Positions 45,311 through 53,849 of a stretch of DNA of 64,000 nucleotides are shown piece after piece. Positions within the stretch are counted from its first letter, which is position 1, and every line of letters begins with the position of its first letter. The stretch covers positions 284,131 to 348,130 of the forward strand of contig NZ_VCNL01000003.1 of the NCBI RefSeq assembly GCF_007671685.1, written 5' to 3'. The notes beneath the pieces are model-generated. The model saw nothing but the letters and a program-made list of their open reading frames with translations, made no database searches and was not told the origin of the DNA. Source of the stretch: Halorubrum salsamenti (lineage in GTDB: Archaea > Halobacteriota > Halobacteria > Halobacteriales > Haloferacaceae). A program made the translations under genes and the position numbers.

Positions 45311-45790
45311 TCATCCGGTGAGGATCTCTTCGAACGCCTCGCAGTTCTCCGGCGTCCCGACCCCGATCAGCGTGTCGCCCTCGCGGAGGGTGGTCTCGGC
45401 GCCCGGGCTGTCGATCACCTCCTCGCCGCGCTGGATCGCGACGACCGCGAGGCCGGTCCGGTTCCCGATGTCGGCGCTCTCGAGCGTCTCGCCGACGAGT
45501 GGGGACCCCGGAGGGAGCTCGTACCACTCGAGGAGGATCCCGCCCGGAAGCGTCGTCTCTTGAGTGTCGGGCTCGACCGGCTGGAAGTACGCCCCCTCGA
45601 TGATCGACCCGATCTTCCGGGCGAGGTCGTCGCCGAACTCGAACACCTTCTCGGAGTCGGCGTCCGAGTCGGGTCGACGGAACACCTCGCGTTTCCCGGT
45701 GTTGTGGATGACGACGACCATCTCGCCGTCGCCGAGTTCGATCTCGAACTTCTTCCCGACGCCCGGGAGGTCGGATTCCGTGATCGGCAT
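45311..45790 (-). CDS. Antiporter regulatory subunit, KhtT-like (TrkA-C domain)
   Basis: Start MPITESDLPGVGKKFEIELG gives 159 residues; the frame upstream to 45898 is not needed. An N-terminal KhtT-like domain is followed by a TrkA-C (RCK_C) domain: YELPPGSPLVGETLESADI and ETTLREGDTLIGVGTPENC. Such subunits bind a nucleotide or metal and gate the partner antiporter. Adjacent to the antiporter gene in the same direction. Confidence 0.88.
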   Translation of the reverse strand: MPITESDLPGVGKKFEIELGDGEMVVVIHNTGKREVFRRPDSDADSEKVFEFGDDLARKIGSIIEGAYFQPVEPDTQETTLPGGILLEWYELPPGSPLVGETLESADIGNRTGLAVVAIQRGEEVIDSPGAETTLREGDTLIGVGTPENCEAFEEILTG

Positions 45791-45930
45791 ACCGGAGGCA
45801 AACGCGGCCACGCTAATAGTTGTGTAGTTCGATCCCGGATCGATCGCGTTCGGGCGGACCCGCAAATCTCCGTCCGACGGGCGTCTGCCGCGCACCAAAC
45901 GCTAAGTACGCACGGTCCGAGGGGTCGGAC

Positions 45931-46239
45931 ATGTGGCGCTCCCGGAAAAGCCGGGACCGGCGGACGGTGATCTGCATCGCGTGCGGCGACTCCGTGCTGC
46001 GCGAGGACGCGCGCGAGTACGACAAGGAGGGAGACCGCTGGAACCGGCGCGACAAGGAGTTCGAGTACCTCTGTACCGACTGCGACGACGAGATCTGCCA
46101 CCAGCCGCGGGACGGGCTCGAATCGCTGATCCTCTCGATCGAGTCGGACGGGCTCTCCCGCGAGGAGTTCCTCGACCGCTACGCCGACGCGGTCGACGAC
46201 GCCGGCGGATCGCCTGAGCGATCCGAACGCGACCGGTAA
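45931..46239 (+). CDS. Haloarchaeal zinc-knuckle protein (DUF7562-like)
   Basis: 102 residues from MWRSRKSRDRRTVICIACG. CIACG at 15-18 and CTDC at about 48 suggest a zinc site; the rest (EYDKEGDRWNRRDKEFEYL ... EFLDRYADAV) is charged and helical. Family name from memory. The frame above 45931 is not needed. Confidence 0.7.
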   Translation: MWRSRKSRDRRTVICIACGDSVLREDAREYDKEGDRWNRRDKEFEYLCTDCDDEICHQPRDGLESLILSIESDGLSREEFLDRYADAVDDAGGSPERSERDR

Positions 46240-46285
46240 CGCGACCGACACGCCTTCCTCACCGCGTTCGAAACCCGAGTGACGC

Positions 46286-47182
46286 ATGCCCCTCCGCTCG
46301 ACGCCCGCCGTCCATCCGGCTCCGCTCCAGACCGCGATCGATCCCCTCCCGACGCTGATCGGCGTCGCCGCGCTGCTCGTCGGCCTCGCGTTCCTCGTCC
46401 ACGGCGGGCGAGGCTCCCTCGACGCGCTCCGCGTCGCCCGCGCGACCGCGACCGATCCCCGATCGCTGCAGGCCGGCGATCGCCGGGTCCGGATCACCGG
46501 ACGCGCCGAGATCGCGCCGGACGCTCACGGGGAATCCGGTGGCTGGGGAGACGGCGGGGAGGAGGGCGGTGACGCGGAGAACGACGACCCCGAGACCCTC
46601 CCCGCCCCGTTCACCGACGAGCACTGTCTCTGTTGCACCTACGACGTGTCGGAGTACCGCAGCCAGGGGAAGGGCCGGTCGTGGGTGTCGATCGACTCCG
46701 GCGAGGCCGGGGTCCCGTTCCGCGTCGTCGCCGACGGCGTCGGCGTCCGCGTCGACCCCGCGGCCGCCGACTTCGCGTTCGGCGTCGACGAGGACGTCGA
46801 GGTCGCGGCCGACGAGACGCCGCCCGAGCGCGTCCGCCGGTTCACGGACGCGGTGGAGTCCGTCGACGAGTCGGAGACCGGGTGGACGCTCGGCCCGCTC
46901 ACCGTCGGCAACGACCCCGAGCGCCGATACCGCCAGCGGGTCCTCCGCCCCGGTGACGACGTGACGGTCGTCGGCGACGCGACCGCCTTCCCGGGCGCAC
47001 CGGTCGGCGAGGTGAAAGCGCGGATCGACGGCGGCTCCCCGTTCGTCGTCGGCGACGCGGGCGCGCGCCGGACCGCGCTCCGGCTGGTGGGGCGGTCGGC
47101 GGTACCGGTCGTCCTCGGGCTCGTCTCCCTGACGGTCGCGGCGCTCGCGCTCTCGCCGGTCCTCGGTGTGGTCGGCGGGTGA
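46286..47182 (+). CDS. Membrane protein with BAM/GIDE-like domain
   Basis: 298 residues: one N-terminal helix (about 20-40), a cytosolic or external beta domain, and a C-terminal helix (about 270-295). The middle has GRAEIAPDA, a disordered insert, DPETLPAPFTDEHCLCCTYDVSEY and SGEAGVPFRVVADGVGVRV; this order matches the BAM/GIDE domain found in mitochondrial MUL1 and in prokaryotic relatives. No RING finger is present. Function unknown; a cell-envelope stress role is only a guess. Confidence 0.7.
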   Translation: MPLRSTPAVHPAPLQTAIDPLPTLIGVAALLVGLAFLVHGGRGSLDALRVARATATDPRSLQAGDRRVRITGRAEIAPDAHGESGGWGDGGEEGGDAENDDPETLPAPFTDEHCLCCTYDVSEYRSQGKGRSWVSIDSGEAGVPFRVVADGVGVRVDPAAADFAFGVDEDVEVAADETPPERVRRFTDAVESVDESETGWTLGPLTVGNDPERRYRQRVLRPGDDVTVVGDATAFPGAPVGEVKARIDGGSPFVVGDAGARRTALRLVGRSAVPVVLGLVSLTVAALALSPVLGVVGG

Positions 47183-47273
47183 GCGATCGACCGAACGAGA
47201 GACGGCGCGGTCCGCACTGACGTCGTCTCCCCTCCCCGACAGGCCTTTCTAACGGACACGCGTTGGTCACCGT

Positions 47274-48575
47274 ATGTCAGACGACGAGCCGAAACCGGGG
47301 TCCGCGGAGGACCAGGGTCCCGTGACGATCACGCCGGAGCTCGCCGACCGCCTCGCCGAGAAGCGGGAGGAGCTGTTCGAGGAGTTCGAGATCCGCGACG
47401 AGTTCCCGAGCGAGGTCCTCCGCGAGGCCGAGGCCCGGACCGAGGACGTGTACGAGGAGATCGAGGCCGAGATCGACGAGCGGGAGGACCTCCGCGACCT
47501 GACGACGTGGACCACCGACCCGGTCGACGCGCAGGACTTCGACGACGCCATCTCGATCGAACGGGAGGAGGGCGCCTACCGGCTGTGGGTCCACATCGCC
47601 GACGTGACCCACTACGTCACCCCCGACACCGCGATGTGGGAGGAGGCGGTCGAGCGGGCCAACACCGTCTACCTGCCCGACTACACGATCCACATGCTTC
47701 CCCCGGTGCTCGCGGAGACCGTCTGCTCGCTCGTCCCGAACGAGGACCGGCTCGCGCACACCGTCGAGATGGAGATCGACGACGAGACGCTCTCGTTCGA
47801 GGACATCGAGATTTATAAGTCCGTCATCAACTCCGACGAGCGGCTCACCTACAACGAGTGCGAGGAGCGGCTGGAGGACCCCTCCCTGCCCCTCGGCGAG
47901 GAGAACGCGCTCGCGTTCGAACTCGCCGACCGCATGCACGAACAGCGCAAGGAGGACGGCTCGCTCGTGTTGAATCCCCGGCGAGACCGCGCCCACACCA
48001 TCATCGAGGAGTCGATGCTGAAGGCGAACAAGGCGGTGACGCACACGCTGATGTGGGACCGCGGCGTCGAGGCGATGTACCGCGTCCACCCGCAGCCGAC
48101 CCCCGACCAGTGGAACGAGGCGTTAAAAGAGATCCAGGAGCTCGACTCCGTCTCCATCCCCGGCGACGCGTGGGGCGACGACCCGCGGAAGGCCGTCAAC
48201 GCCGCCTTGGAGGAGTCGCCCGGTCGCCAGCTCAACAAGATCCAGCGGGCCGTGCTGAAGGTGATGCCCCGCGCGAAGTACATGAACGACCCGTTCGGCG
48301 GCCACCACGCGCTCAACTTCGACATCTACGGCCACTTCACCTCGCCCATCCGCCGGCTCTCGGACACGATCAACCACTGGATCGTCCACGAGAACGACGT
48401 GCCGGAGAACCTCATCGAGCTGTGCGACCACGCCAGCGACAAGCAGAAGGACGGGGAGACCGCGGAGCGCCTTTATAAGCAGTTCCTGCAGGAGGTCGGA
48501 CTCGATCCCCACGCCGTCAACAACCGCGGCGTCGAAGTCGTCGAGGACCCGGAGGAAGCGAAGCATACCGCCTGA
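47274..48575 (+). CDS. rnr: RNB-domain exoribonuclease (RNase R-type), catalytic domain only
   Basis: 433 residues. The RNB signature is DAQDFDDAIS with the Mg-binding Asp residues, HIADVTHYV, a PPVLAETVCSLVPNEDRLAHT stretch, and GGHHALNFDIYGHFTSPIRRLSDTINH. Cold-shock and S1 domains seen in bacterial RNase R are absent, as reported for haloarchaeal RNase R. Haloarchaea lack the exosome ring, so this is probably the main 3'-5' exonuclease. It contains two internal TTATAA-like strings (tttataag). Confidence 0.93.
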   Translation: MSDDEPKPGSAEDQGPVTITPELADRLAEKREELFEEFEIRDEFPSEVLREAEARTEDVYEEIEAEIDEREDLRDLTTWTTDPVDAQDFDDAISIEREEGAYRLWVHIADVTHYVTPDTAMWEEAVERANTVYLPDYTIHMLPPVLAETVCSLVPNEDRLAHTVEMEIDDETLSFEDIEIYKSVINSDERLTYNECEERLEDPSLPLGEENALAFELADRMHEQRKEDGSLVLNPRRDRAHTIIEESMLKANKAVTHTLMWDRGVEAMYRVHPQPTPDQWNEALKEIQELDSVSIPGDAWGDDPRKAVNAALEESPGRQLNKIQRAVLKVMPRAKYMNDPFGGHHALNFDIYGHFTSPIRRLSDTINHWIVHENDVPENLIELCDHASDKQKDGETAERLYKQFLQEVGLDPHAVNNRGVEVVEDPEEAKHTA

Positions 48576-48634
48576 AGGGCGGCGATTTCCGATTACCCCT
48601 CATCGTTCCCCTCTCGCTTTCGACCTCTCGTCGG

Positions 48635-48763
48635 CTACGTCGACGCCGTGTACAGCAGCAGCCCGACGGCGACGAGCGAGACGAGCAGGATCCACCCGAC
48701 CATGATAATCCCCATCTGACGGTGCGTGAGGTTCTGGCCCTCAAGGATCTCGGAGATGCCCAT
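48635..48763 (-). CDS. 42-residue single-helix membrane peptide
   Basis: MGISEILEGQNLTHRQMGII followed by a 23-residue hydrophobic helix and SerThr end. A perfect leaderless promoter gcttatatactc lies 25 bp before the ATG, which is the main support for a real gene. The N-terminal half is amphipathic. Not recognised. It faces the RNase R gene. Confidence 0.65.
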   Translation of the reverse strand: MGISEILEGQNLTHRQMGIIMVGWILLVSLVAVGLLLYTAST

Positions 48764-48782
48764 ACGTCGCCAAACTGACTCG

Positions 48783-48794
48783 GAGTATATAAGC
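48783..48794 (-). promoter_or_regulatory. Promoter of the 42-residue peptide
   Basis: Minus strand gcttatatactc centred 25 bp before the ATG at 48763; one of the strongest TATA boxes in the window. Confidence 0.65.
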
Positions 48795-48984
48795 GGTCTG
48801 GGTCGGGAGACGGCGTCCCTTCTCACGGCTGAACACCTCGCCTTTCCTTCGCCAGACGCGGGGGGATGAAGCGGCCGCCTCTGTCACTCGGATCGGTGAT
48901 CGACTTGGTCTCCTCCGCTCCGGAGTGAGACGGAATAGGCGGCTCCCCTCCTTGTCGACTGGGTACCTTCGCAAAAGTCGCCTA

Positions 48985-48997
48985 TGGACTCGCGGGG
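48985..48997. repeat. Short copy of the tRNA-Ala 3' end (attachment-site-like)
   Basis: The plus strand reads tggactcgcgggg, identical to the 3' end of the tRNA-Ala gene as it appears at 49064-49076. It is followed by a stem ggtcccgt ... acgggacc (48997-49023). A short direct repeat of a tRNA 3' end is what an integrated element leaves behind or uses as att site. Only about 66 bp separate the copies, so any element is gone. Confidence 0.5.
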
Positions 48998-49063
48998 GTC
49001 CCGTGAGTGAAACGAACGGGACCAAGCGAGGGAGCCACTGAACGTACGAAGTGAGTGAAGAAG

Positions 49064-49135
49064 TGGACTCGCGGGGATTTGAACCCCGGGCCTCTTCCTT
49101 GCGAAGGAAGCGATCTGCCGCTGATCTACGAGCCC
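49064..49135 (-). tRNA. tRNA-Ala (CGC)
   Basis: Minus-strand 72-nt cloverleaf: acceptor GGGCTCG/CGAGTCC with the G3-U70 pair typical of tRNA-Ala, D stem GATC/GATC, anticodon stem CTTCC/GGAAG with loop TTCGCAA giving anticodon CGC, T stem CGGGG/CCCCG with loop TTCAAAT. No intron; CCA is not encoded. Reads GCG codons. Confidence 0.95.
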
Positions 49136-49400
49136 GCACCCGGAACCAATCGCCGTTCGTATTTGTACCTTACCTTTCGGCGACCCGCACGCGGGTAGTT
49201 CTCACTCTTGTGCAGGCGCGACGGCGTCACAGCTCGCGACGATGACCACCGATACCGACGGGATTAGGTACGGGGCCCCACGACGGTTACGTGACTTCGG
49301 GGGTGTCGTACCCGCGGTTCCCACTCGCAACCCGATTAACGTTTCTGGGACGCATCTCACTTCCGTTACCCTTTTGCGTGCGGACGACCCAGATCCGCGT

Positions 49401-50153
49401 ATGGCAGAAGCGACGTCGACGGCGGACCCCGACCCGGCCGCGATCGCGGCCCTGAAACACGTCGGGCTCGTCGGCGGCCTGACCGAGACGAAGGTGTCGT
49501 GTGCGGCCCTCGGCGACCGGCTCGACGCCTCGACGCAGACCGCCTCTCGGCGACTCCAGACGCTCGAATCAGCGGGGTACATCGAACGCGACGTGGTCGG
49601 CGACGGGCAGTGGGTTCGCGTCACCGACGCGGGCGAGGCGGCTCTCCGCGCCGAGTACGCCGACTACCGCCGGCTGTTCGAGACCGACGTGGATCTCGTG
49701 CTCCGCGGCGCGGTCACCGGGGGCATGGGCGAGGGACGCCACTACATCACCCTGCCCGGCTACGCCGATCAGTTCCGATCCCGGCTGGGCTACGAGCCGT
49801 TCCCGGGCACGCTCAACGTCGATCTCTCGGAGGAGAGCGTCCGCCGGCGCGGCGAGATGGCCGGCATCGACGCGGTTCCGATCGACGCGTGGGAGGGAGA
49901 GGACCGCACCTACGGCGCGGCCTCGTGTTACGGCGTCACGCTCGTCGCCGGCGACGAGCGCTACGAGGAGGTCCACGCGATCGTGCCGGACCGGACCCAT
50001 CACGACGACGACCAGCTCGAACTGATCGCCCCCGAGCGGCTCCGCGACGCGCTCGACCTCGACGACGGCGACGCGGTCGAGGTCCGCGTGGCCGCCACGA
50101 GCCGGGCGGACACGCCCGACAACGAGGCGGAGATGGAGACGGAGGTCGCCTGA
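49401..50153 (+). CDS. ribK: CTP-dependent riboflavin kinase with N-terminal wHTH (RbkR-type)
   Basis: 250 residues from [15 protein letters not shown]. Residues 1-90 are a winged helix ([20 protein letters not shown]). Residues 95-230 are the archaeal CTP-dependent riboflavin kinase: [20 protein letters not shown] and [12 protein letters not shown], with [12 protein letters not shown]. The fusion is the RbkR type, which both makes FMN and represses riboflavin genes. It overlaps ribB by one base and so is co-translated; it probably regulates its own operon. Confidence 0.93.
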   Translation: MAEATSTADPDPAAIAALKHVGLVGGLTETKVSCAALGDRLDASTQTASRRLQTLESAGYIERDVVGDGQWVRVTDAGEAALRAEYADYRRLFETDVDLVLRGAVTGGMGEGRHYITLPGYADQFRSRLGYEPFPGTLNVDLSEESVRRRGEMAGIDAVPIDAWEGEDRTYGAASCYGVTLVAGDERYEEVHAIVPDRTHHDDDQLELIAPERLRDALDLDDGDAVEVRVAATSRADTPDNEAEMETEVA

Positions 50154-50878
50154 TGCGCGCCGACGCCGACACCGAGGTCGAGGCCGATGCCGCCGGATCC
50201 GCACCGGACGCTGAGGTCGATCCGGTCGGACGCGCGCTTGAGGCGTTCCGCGCGGGAGACCCGGTCTGCGTCCACGACTTCGCGGACCGCGAGGGCGAGA
50301 CGGACATCGTCTACCCGGCCGGCGCCGTCGACGAGGCGGCCGTCGCGCACATGCGCAACGACGCGGGCGGACTGATCTGCGTCGCGGTCGGGGACCCCGT
50401 CGCGGACGCGTTCGGGCTCCCGTTCCTCGCGGACGCGCTCGATCACCCCGCGGTCGACGACGACCCCGAGTACGACGACCGCTCCTCCTTCTCGCTGCCC
50501 GTGAACCACCGCGAGACGTTCACCGGGATCACCGACGAGGACCGCGCTCGAACCATCGTCGAGCTGGCGGCGTCCGCCGCCGCGGTCGACGCCGACCCCG
50601 CGGGGTACGGCCCGGAGGACTTCGCCGCAGAGTTCCGCGCGCCCGGCCACGTCCACGTGCTGCGGGGCGCCCGCGACGGGCTGCGCGGGCGGACCGGCCA
50701 CACGGAGCTCGGGCTCGCGATGGCCGAGGCGGTCGGCGCCGCCCCCGCCGCCGTGGTCTGCGAGATGCTCGACGACGAGACGGGCGCCGCGCTGGCGCCC
50801 GCGGACGCCGAGGCGTACGCCCGCCGGCGCGGGATCCCCTACGTCGAGGGGGCCGCGCTCGTCGAGGCGCTCGAGTAA
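50153..50878 (+). CDS. ribB: 3,4-dihydroxy-2-butanone 4-phosphate synthase
   Basis: 241 residues, starting at the ATG overlapping the ribK stop. After an acidic lead the fold shows FADREGETDIVYPAGAV, HMRNDAGGLICVAV, VNHRETFTGITDEDRA, PGHVHVLRG and GHTELGLAMAEAVG, matching RibB. It makes the four-carbon precursor of riboflavin from ribulose 5-phosphate using Mg2+. Confidence 0.93.
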   Translation: MRADADTEVEADAAGSAPDAEVDPVGRALEAFRAGDPVCVHDFADREGETDIVYPAGAVDEAAVAHMRNDAGGLICVAVGDPVADAFGLPFLADALDHPAVDDDPEYDDRSSFSLPVNHRETFTGITDEDRARTIVELAASAAAVDADPAGYGPEDFAAEFRAPGHVHVLRGARDGLRGRTGHTELGLAMAEAVGAAPAAVVCEMLDDETGAALAPADAEAYARRRGIPYVEGAALVEALE

Positions 50879-50910
50879 CCGGCCGCCGGACCGCCGGCGT
50901 GCGCCTCCGA

Positions 50911-50981
50911 GTGGCCGCCGAGGGCGGCCACGAGTAGTGAGGGACCTCCGGTCCCTCATGTAGCCGGCGCGAAGCGCCGGC
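50911..50981 (+). repeat. Three tandem perfect hairpins
   Basis: gtggccgcc-gag-ggcggccac (9-bp stem), tgagggacc-tcc-ggtccctca (9-bp stem) and gccggcgc-gaa-gcgccggc (8-bp stem), each with a 3-nt loop. The first matches the hairpin at 21109-21129 in size and leader (ctccgag). Confidence 0.8.
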
Positions 50982-51099
50982 GACGAAGCGAGCGGCTTGG
51001 CCTTTGGCGGTGGTTACCGTTTCACAGCACCGGGACAGAGGCTCAACCACGCACCGATCCAACGCCGACCGTTCCGGCAGCCGCCGTCCGGTTGTTACA

Positions 51100-51107
51100 G
51101 TTTTAAG
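51100..51107 (+). promoter_or_regulatory. Promoter of ilvE
   Basis: gttttaag is centred 27 bp before the ATG at 51131; leaderless transcript. Confidence 0.6.
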
Positions 51108-51130
51108 CCCGCCGACCGCAACCTCCCTGT

Positions 51131-52060
51131 ATGGGATTCGACGAGATGGACGTCGACACGATCTGGAAGAACGGTGAGTTCCTCGACTGGGAGGACGCGA
51201 CCACTCACGTTCTGACCCACGCGCTCCACTACGGGAGCGGCGTGTTCGAGGGCGTCCGCTGTTACGACACCGAGCAGGGACCCGCGATCTTCCGCTGGGA
51301 CGAGCACCTCGACCGGCTGTTCGACTCCGCGAAACTGTACGACCTCGACATCGAACAGTCCCGCGAGGAGATCACCGAGGCGACGCTGGAACTGCTCGAC
51401 CGGCAGGACCTGGAGTCGTGTTACATCCGGCCGATCGCCTACTACGGGTACGACTCGCTCGGCGTCTCGCCGAAGGACTGCCCGACCGACCTCGTCGTCG
51501 CCGCGTGGCCGTGGGGCGCGTACCTCGGCGAGGAGGCGCTCCGGGACGGCGTCGACGTGATGGTCTCCTCGTGGCGGAAGCACGCCTCCTCGCAGGTGCC
51601 CACGAACGTCAAGACCACCGGGCTGTACGTCAACTCCATGCTCGCAGGCGAGGAGGCTCGCCGCAACGGCTACGTCGAGGCCATCGTCCTGAACAAGGAG
51701 GGGAACGTCGCCGAGGGGCCGGGCGAGAACATCTTCATGGTCAACGACGGCGAGATCTACACCACCGGCCTCGCGCAGTCGATCCTCGAAGGGATCACTC
51801 GCGACACCGTCATCGAACTGGCTGAGGAGCGCGGCTACACCGTCCACGACGAGGCCGTCATCTCCCGCGGCCAGCTGTACACCGCCGACGAGCTGTTCTT
51901 CACCGGCTCCGCGGCCGAAGTGACCCCGATCCGGTCGGTCGACGACACCGAGATCGGCGCGGGCACCCGCGGCCCGGTCACCGAGGAACTGCAGAGCGCC
52001 TTCTTCGATCTGGTGGAGCGCCGGACCGACGCCCACGACGACTGGTTCACCTACTTATAA
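51131..52060 (+). CDS. ilvE: Branched-chain amino-acid aminotransferase
   Basis: 309 residues, class IV PLP fold: HALHYGSGVFEGVRCYDTEQ, the PLP lysine in NVKTTGLYVNSMLAGEEARR, VAEGPGENIFMVNDGEI and the TRDTVIELAEERGY region. It adds the amino group in the last step of Ile, Leu and Val synthesis. The stop overlaps a TTATAA, and the gene faces DUF502. Confidence 0.93.
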   Translation: MGFDEMDVDTIWKNGEFLDWEDATTHVLTHALHYGSGVFEGVRCYDTEQGPAIFRWDEHLDRLFDSAKLYDLDIEQSREEITEATLELLDRQDLESCYIRPIAYYGYDSLGVSPKDCPTDLVVAAWPWGAYLGEEALRDGVDVMVSSWRKHASSQVPTNVKTTGLYVNSMLAGEEARRNGYVEAIVLNKEGNVAEGPGENIFMVNDGEIYTTGLAQSILEGITRDTVIELAEERGYTVHDEAVISRGQLYTADELFFTGSAAEVTPIRSVDDTEIGAGTRGPVTEELQSAFFDLVERRTDAHDDWFTYL

Positions 52061-52082
52061 ACCGCGACGCGGTCGTCCTCGA

Positions 52083-52793
52083 TCAGCTCCCGTCGCTGCC
52101 CCCGTCCGTGGACGGGCGGTCGGACTCTCCCGGGGTCCCGTCGGTACGGACGCCGCCGACGCCGCCGGGCTTCCCGGAGGCGCCCTCGGGCGGCCGCTCC
52201 TCCTCGACGGGGACCTGATGCGCGGACTCGGCAAAGCCGGCCGAGAGGACGCGCGTCATCCCCTCCTCGACGGTCTCGCCGGTCTCCTCGATGCGCTCCG
52301 GTTCGACCTCGATGACGAAGCCGGTGGTGATGTTCGGCGCGGTCGGCATGAACAGGACGATCTTCCCGTCCCGGGTCTTCTTCCCGGTGCGGAACGCGGT
52401 CATGCGGATCCCCGGCCACGTCTCGATGTACACCGGGCTCTGTAGCTCGTCGGTCCCGGAGACGGCCGTCTCGATCGCGAGCTTCGAGGCGTTGTACACC
52501 ACGCGCAGCGCCGGGATCCGGTTTATCGCGCCGTCGACGGCCGACTCCGCCAGTCGGCCGAGCGTCGTCCGCATGAAGTAGCCGACGGCGAGGACGACCG
52601 TCGCGAACACCGCCAGCGCGATGATCACCCGGGACACCGGCTCCAGCGGAGCGGGAATGACCGCCGGCTGAAGCCCCTCGATCAGCGGGATCGACGCGAT
52701 GTACCGGTAGATCCACTGGAGGACTAAGAGCAGCACCAACAGGGGGGCCAGCACGATGAGGCCGCTGGCGAAGTCGCGTTTCCACGTGGACAT
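52083..52793 (-). CDS. DUF502 family membrane protein
   Basis: 236 residues: two N-terminal transmembrane helices (about 8-30 and 55-75), a short periplasm-facing stretch, and a conserved cytosolic region INRIPALRVVYNASKLAIETAV and AFRTGKKTRDGKIVLFMPTAPN. The last 35 residues are disordered and Gly/Ser/Asp-rich. Matches DUF502; proposed as a membrane scaffold; role unknown. Confidence 0.85.
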   Translation of the reverse strand: MSTWKRDFASGLIVLAPLLVLLLVLQWIYRYIASIPLIEGLQPAVIPAPLEPVSRVIIALAVFATVVLAVGYFMRTTLGRLAESAVDGAINRIPALRVVYNASKLAIETAVSGTDELQSPVYIETWPGIRMTAFRTGKKTRDGKIVLFMPTAPNITTGFVIEVEPERIEETGETVEEGMTRVLSAGFAESAHQVPVEEERPPEGASGKPGGVGGVRTDGTPGESDRPSTDGGSDGS

Positions 52794-52882
52794 CTATCGA
52801 GTCGATGTCTGTCGGCAATCCTTAAAGGGGCTTCTACGTACCGGGGAGCCTCGGCGGGCGCTCGCCGGTCCGCGATCCGCCG

Positions 52883-53722
52883 TCACCGACCCGCGACCGC
52901 TCGCAGCGCGAACGTCAGGTTCTGCTTGCGCTCGCGGACCCGCCGGTAGAAGTACGAGAGCCACTTGGTCCCGTACGGGGCGTACTGGACCACGTCGATC
53001 CCCTGCGCGGCGAGGTCGCGCTGGGCCTCGTCGCGGACGCCCATCAGCATCTGGACCTCGTAGTCGGTCCCGTACTCTCGGGCGAGCCGGTCGGCGAGCG
53101 CGATCATCGCCGGGTCGTGGCTGCCGACGGCGACCCCCCGATCCCGGTCCTCGAACAGGAAGCGGAGATCGTCGCGATACGCCTCGTTGACCCGGAACTT
53201 CTCCTCGTACGCGATCGACTTCGGCTCGTCGTACGCGCCCTTCACGAGTCGGATCTCCCCGGGCACGTCGCTGAGGCGGTCGAGGTCCTCGCGGGTGCGC
53301 TTGAGGTTCGACTGGACGCACTGCCCGACGCTCCACGGGTACTCCGCGGCGATCGACTCGAAGGCGTCGAGGGTCGCGTCGGTGGTGTCGGCGTCCTCCA
53401 TGTCGCACCAGACGAACGCGTCCAGCTCGTGGGCGCGGGCGACGATCTCGCGGTAGTGCTCCTCGAACACCTCGTCGGACACGTCGAGACCGATCTGAGA
53501 GGGCTTCACCGAGACGCAGGCGTCGAGCCCGCTGTCGGCGATGTCCGCCAAGAGCGCGAGGTACGCGTCGGTGTCGGCGCGGGCGTCTGCGGGGTCGTCG
53601 TAGTGCTCGCCGAGCAGGTTCAGGATGACGGCGACGCCGTCCTCGTTGCGCGCTCGGGCGTGTTCGAGGGCTTCCGGGACGCTCTCGCCCGCCACGAACC
53701 GCCGAGCGATCGGAGGGATCAT
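52883..53722 (-). CDS. putA: Proline dehydrogenase
   Basis: Start MIPPIARRFVAGESVPEALE gives 279 residues, monofunctional PRODH with a beta-barrel. Conserved CVSVKPSQIG, DMEDADTTDATL, LVKGAYDEPKS and the YFYRRVRERKQN motif that closes the active site. It oxidises proline to P5C with FAD and passes electrons to the respiratory chain. No P5C dehydrogenase is adjacent. Confidence 0.92.
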   Translation of the reverse strand: MIPPIARRFVAGESVPEALEHARARNEDGVAVILNLLGEHYDDPADARADTDAYLALLADIADSGLDACVSVKPSQIGLDVSDEVFEEHYREIVARAHELDAFVWCDMEDADTTDATLDAFESIAAEYPWSVGQCVQSNLKRTREDLDRLSDVPGEIRLVKGAYDEPKSIAYEEKFRVNEAYRDDLRFLFEDRDRGVAVGSHDPAMIALADRLAREYGTDYEVQMLMGVRDEAQRDLAAQGIDVVQYAPYGTKWLSYFYRRVRERKQNLTFALRAVAGR

Positions 53723-53849
53723 GATTCTTACTCGCGGCGGTAGCGACTTGATTGTTGTCGAGCCGAGCGGTCGCGGGAGCGGCTTCGGAACGCCGGCCAC
53801 CGACCGCCGGCTGCCGGCCGGCAACTGCGGACCGGAGTCGGATCCGGGA

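Larger units (their letters stand above)
50879..51130. other. Gap with three successive hairpins and the ilvE promoter
   Basis: Contains three perfect short inverted repeats (50911-50931, 50938-50958, 50963-50981) in 71 bp, then cggcttggcctttggcggtgg and the ilvE promoter at 51100-51107. The gap lies between two plus-strand genes and could hold a terminator, a small RNA or a dispersed repeat. Confidence 0.6.

Noticed and set aside
48997-49023. 8-bp stem-loop next to the tRNA fragment, considered as a riboswitch or RNA gene
   Set aside because: Too small and without conserved flanking elements; reported only as part of the possible integration scar.
48741-49139. A minus-strand frame across the tRNA-Ala gene and its downstream region
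   Set aside because: It reads through a tRNA gene and has an Arg-rich product; chance frame.
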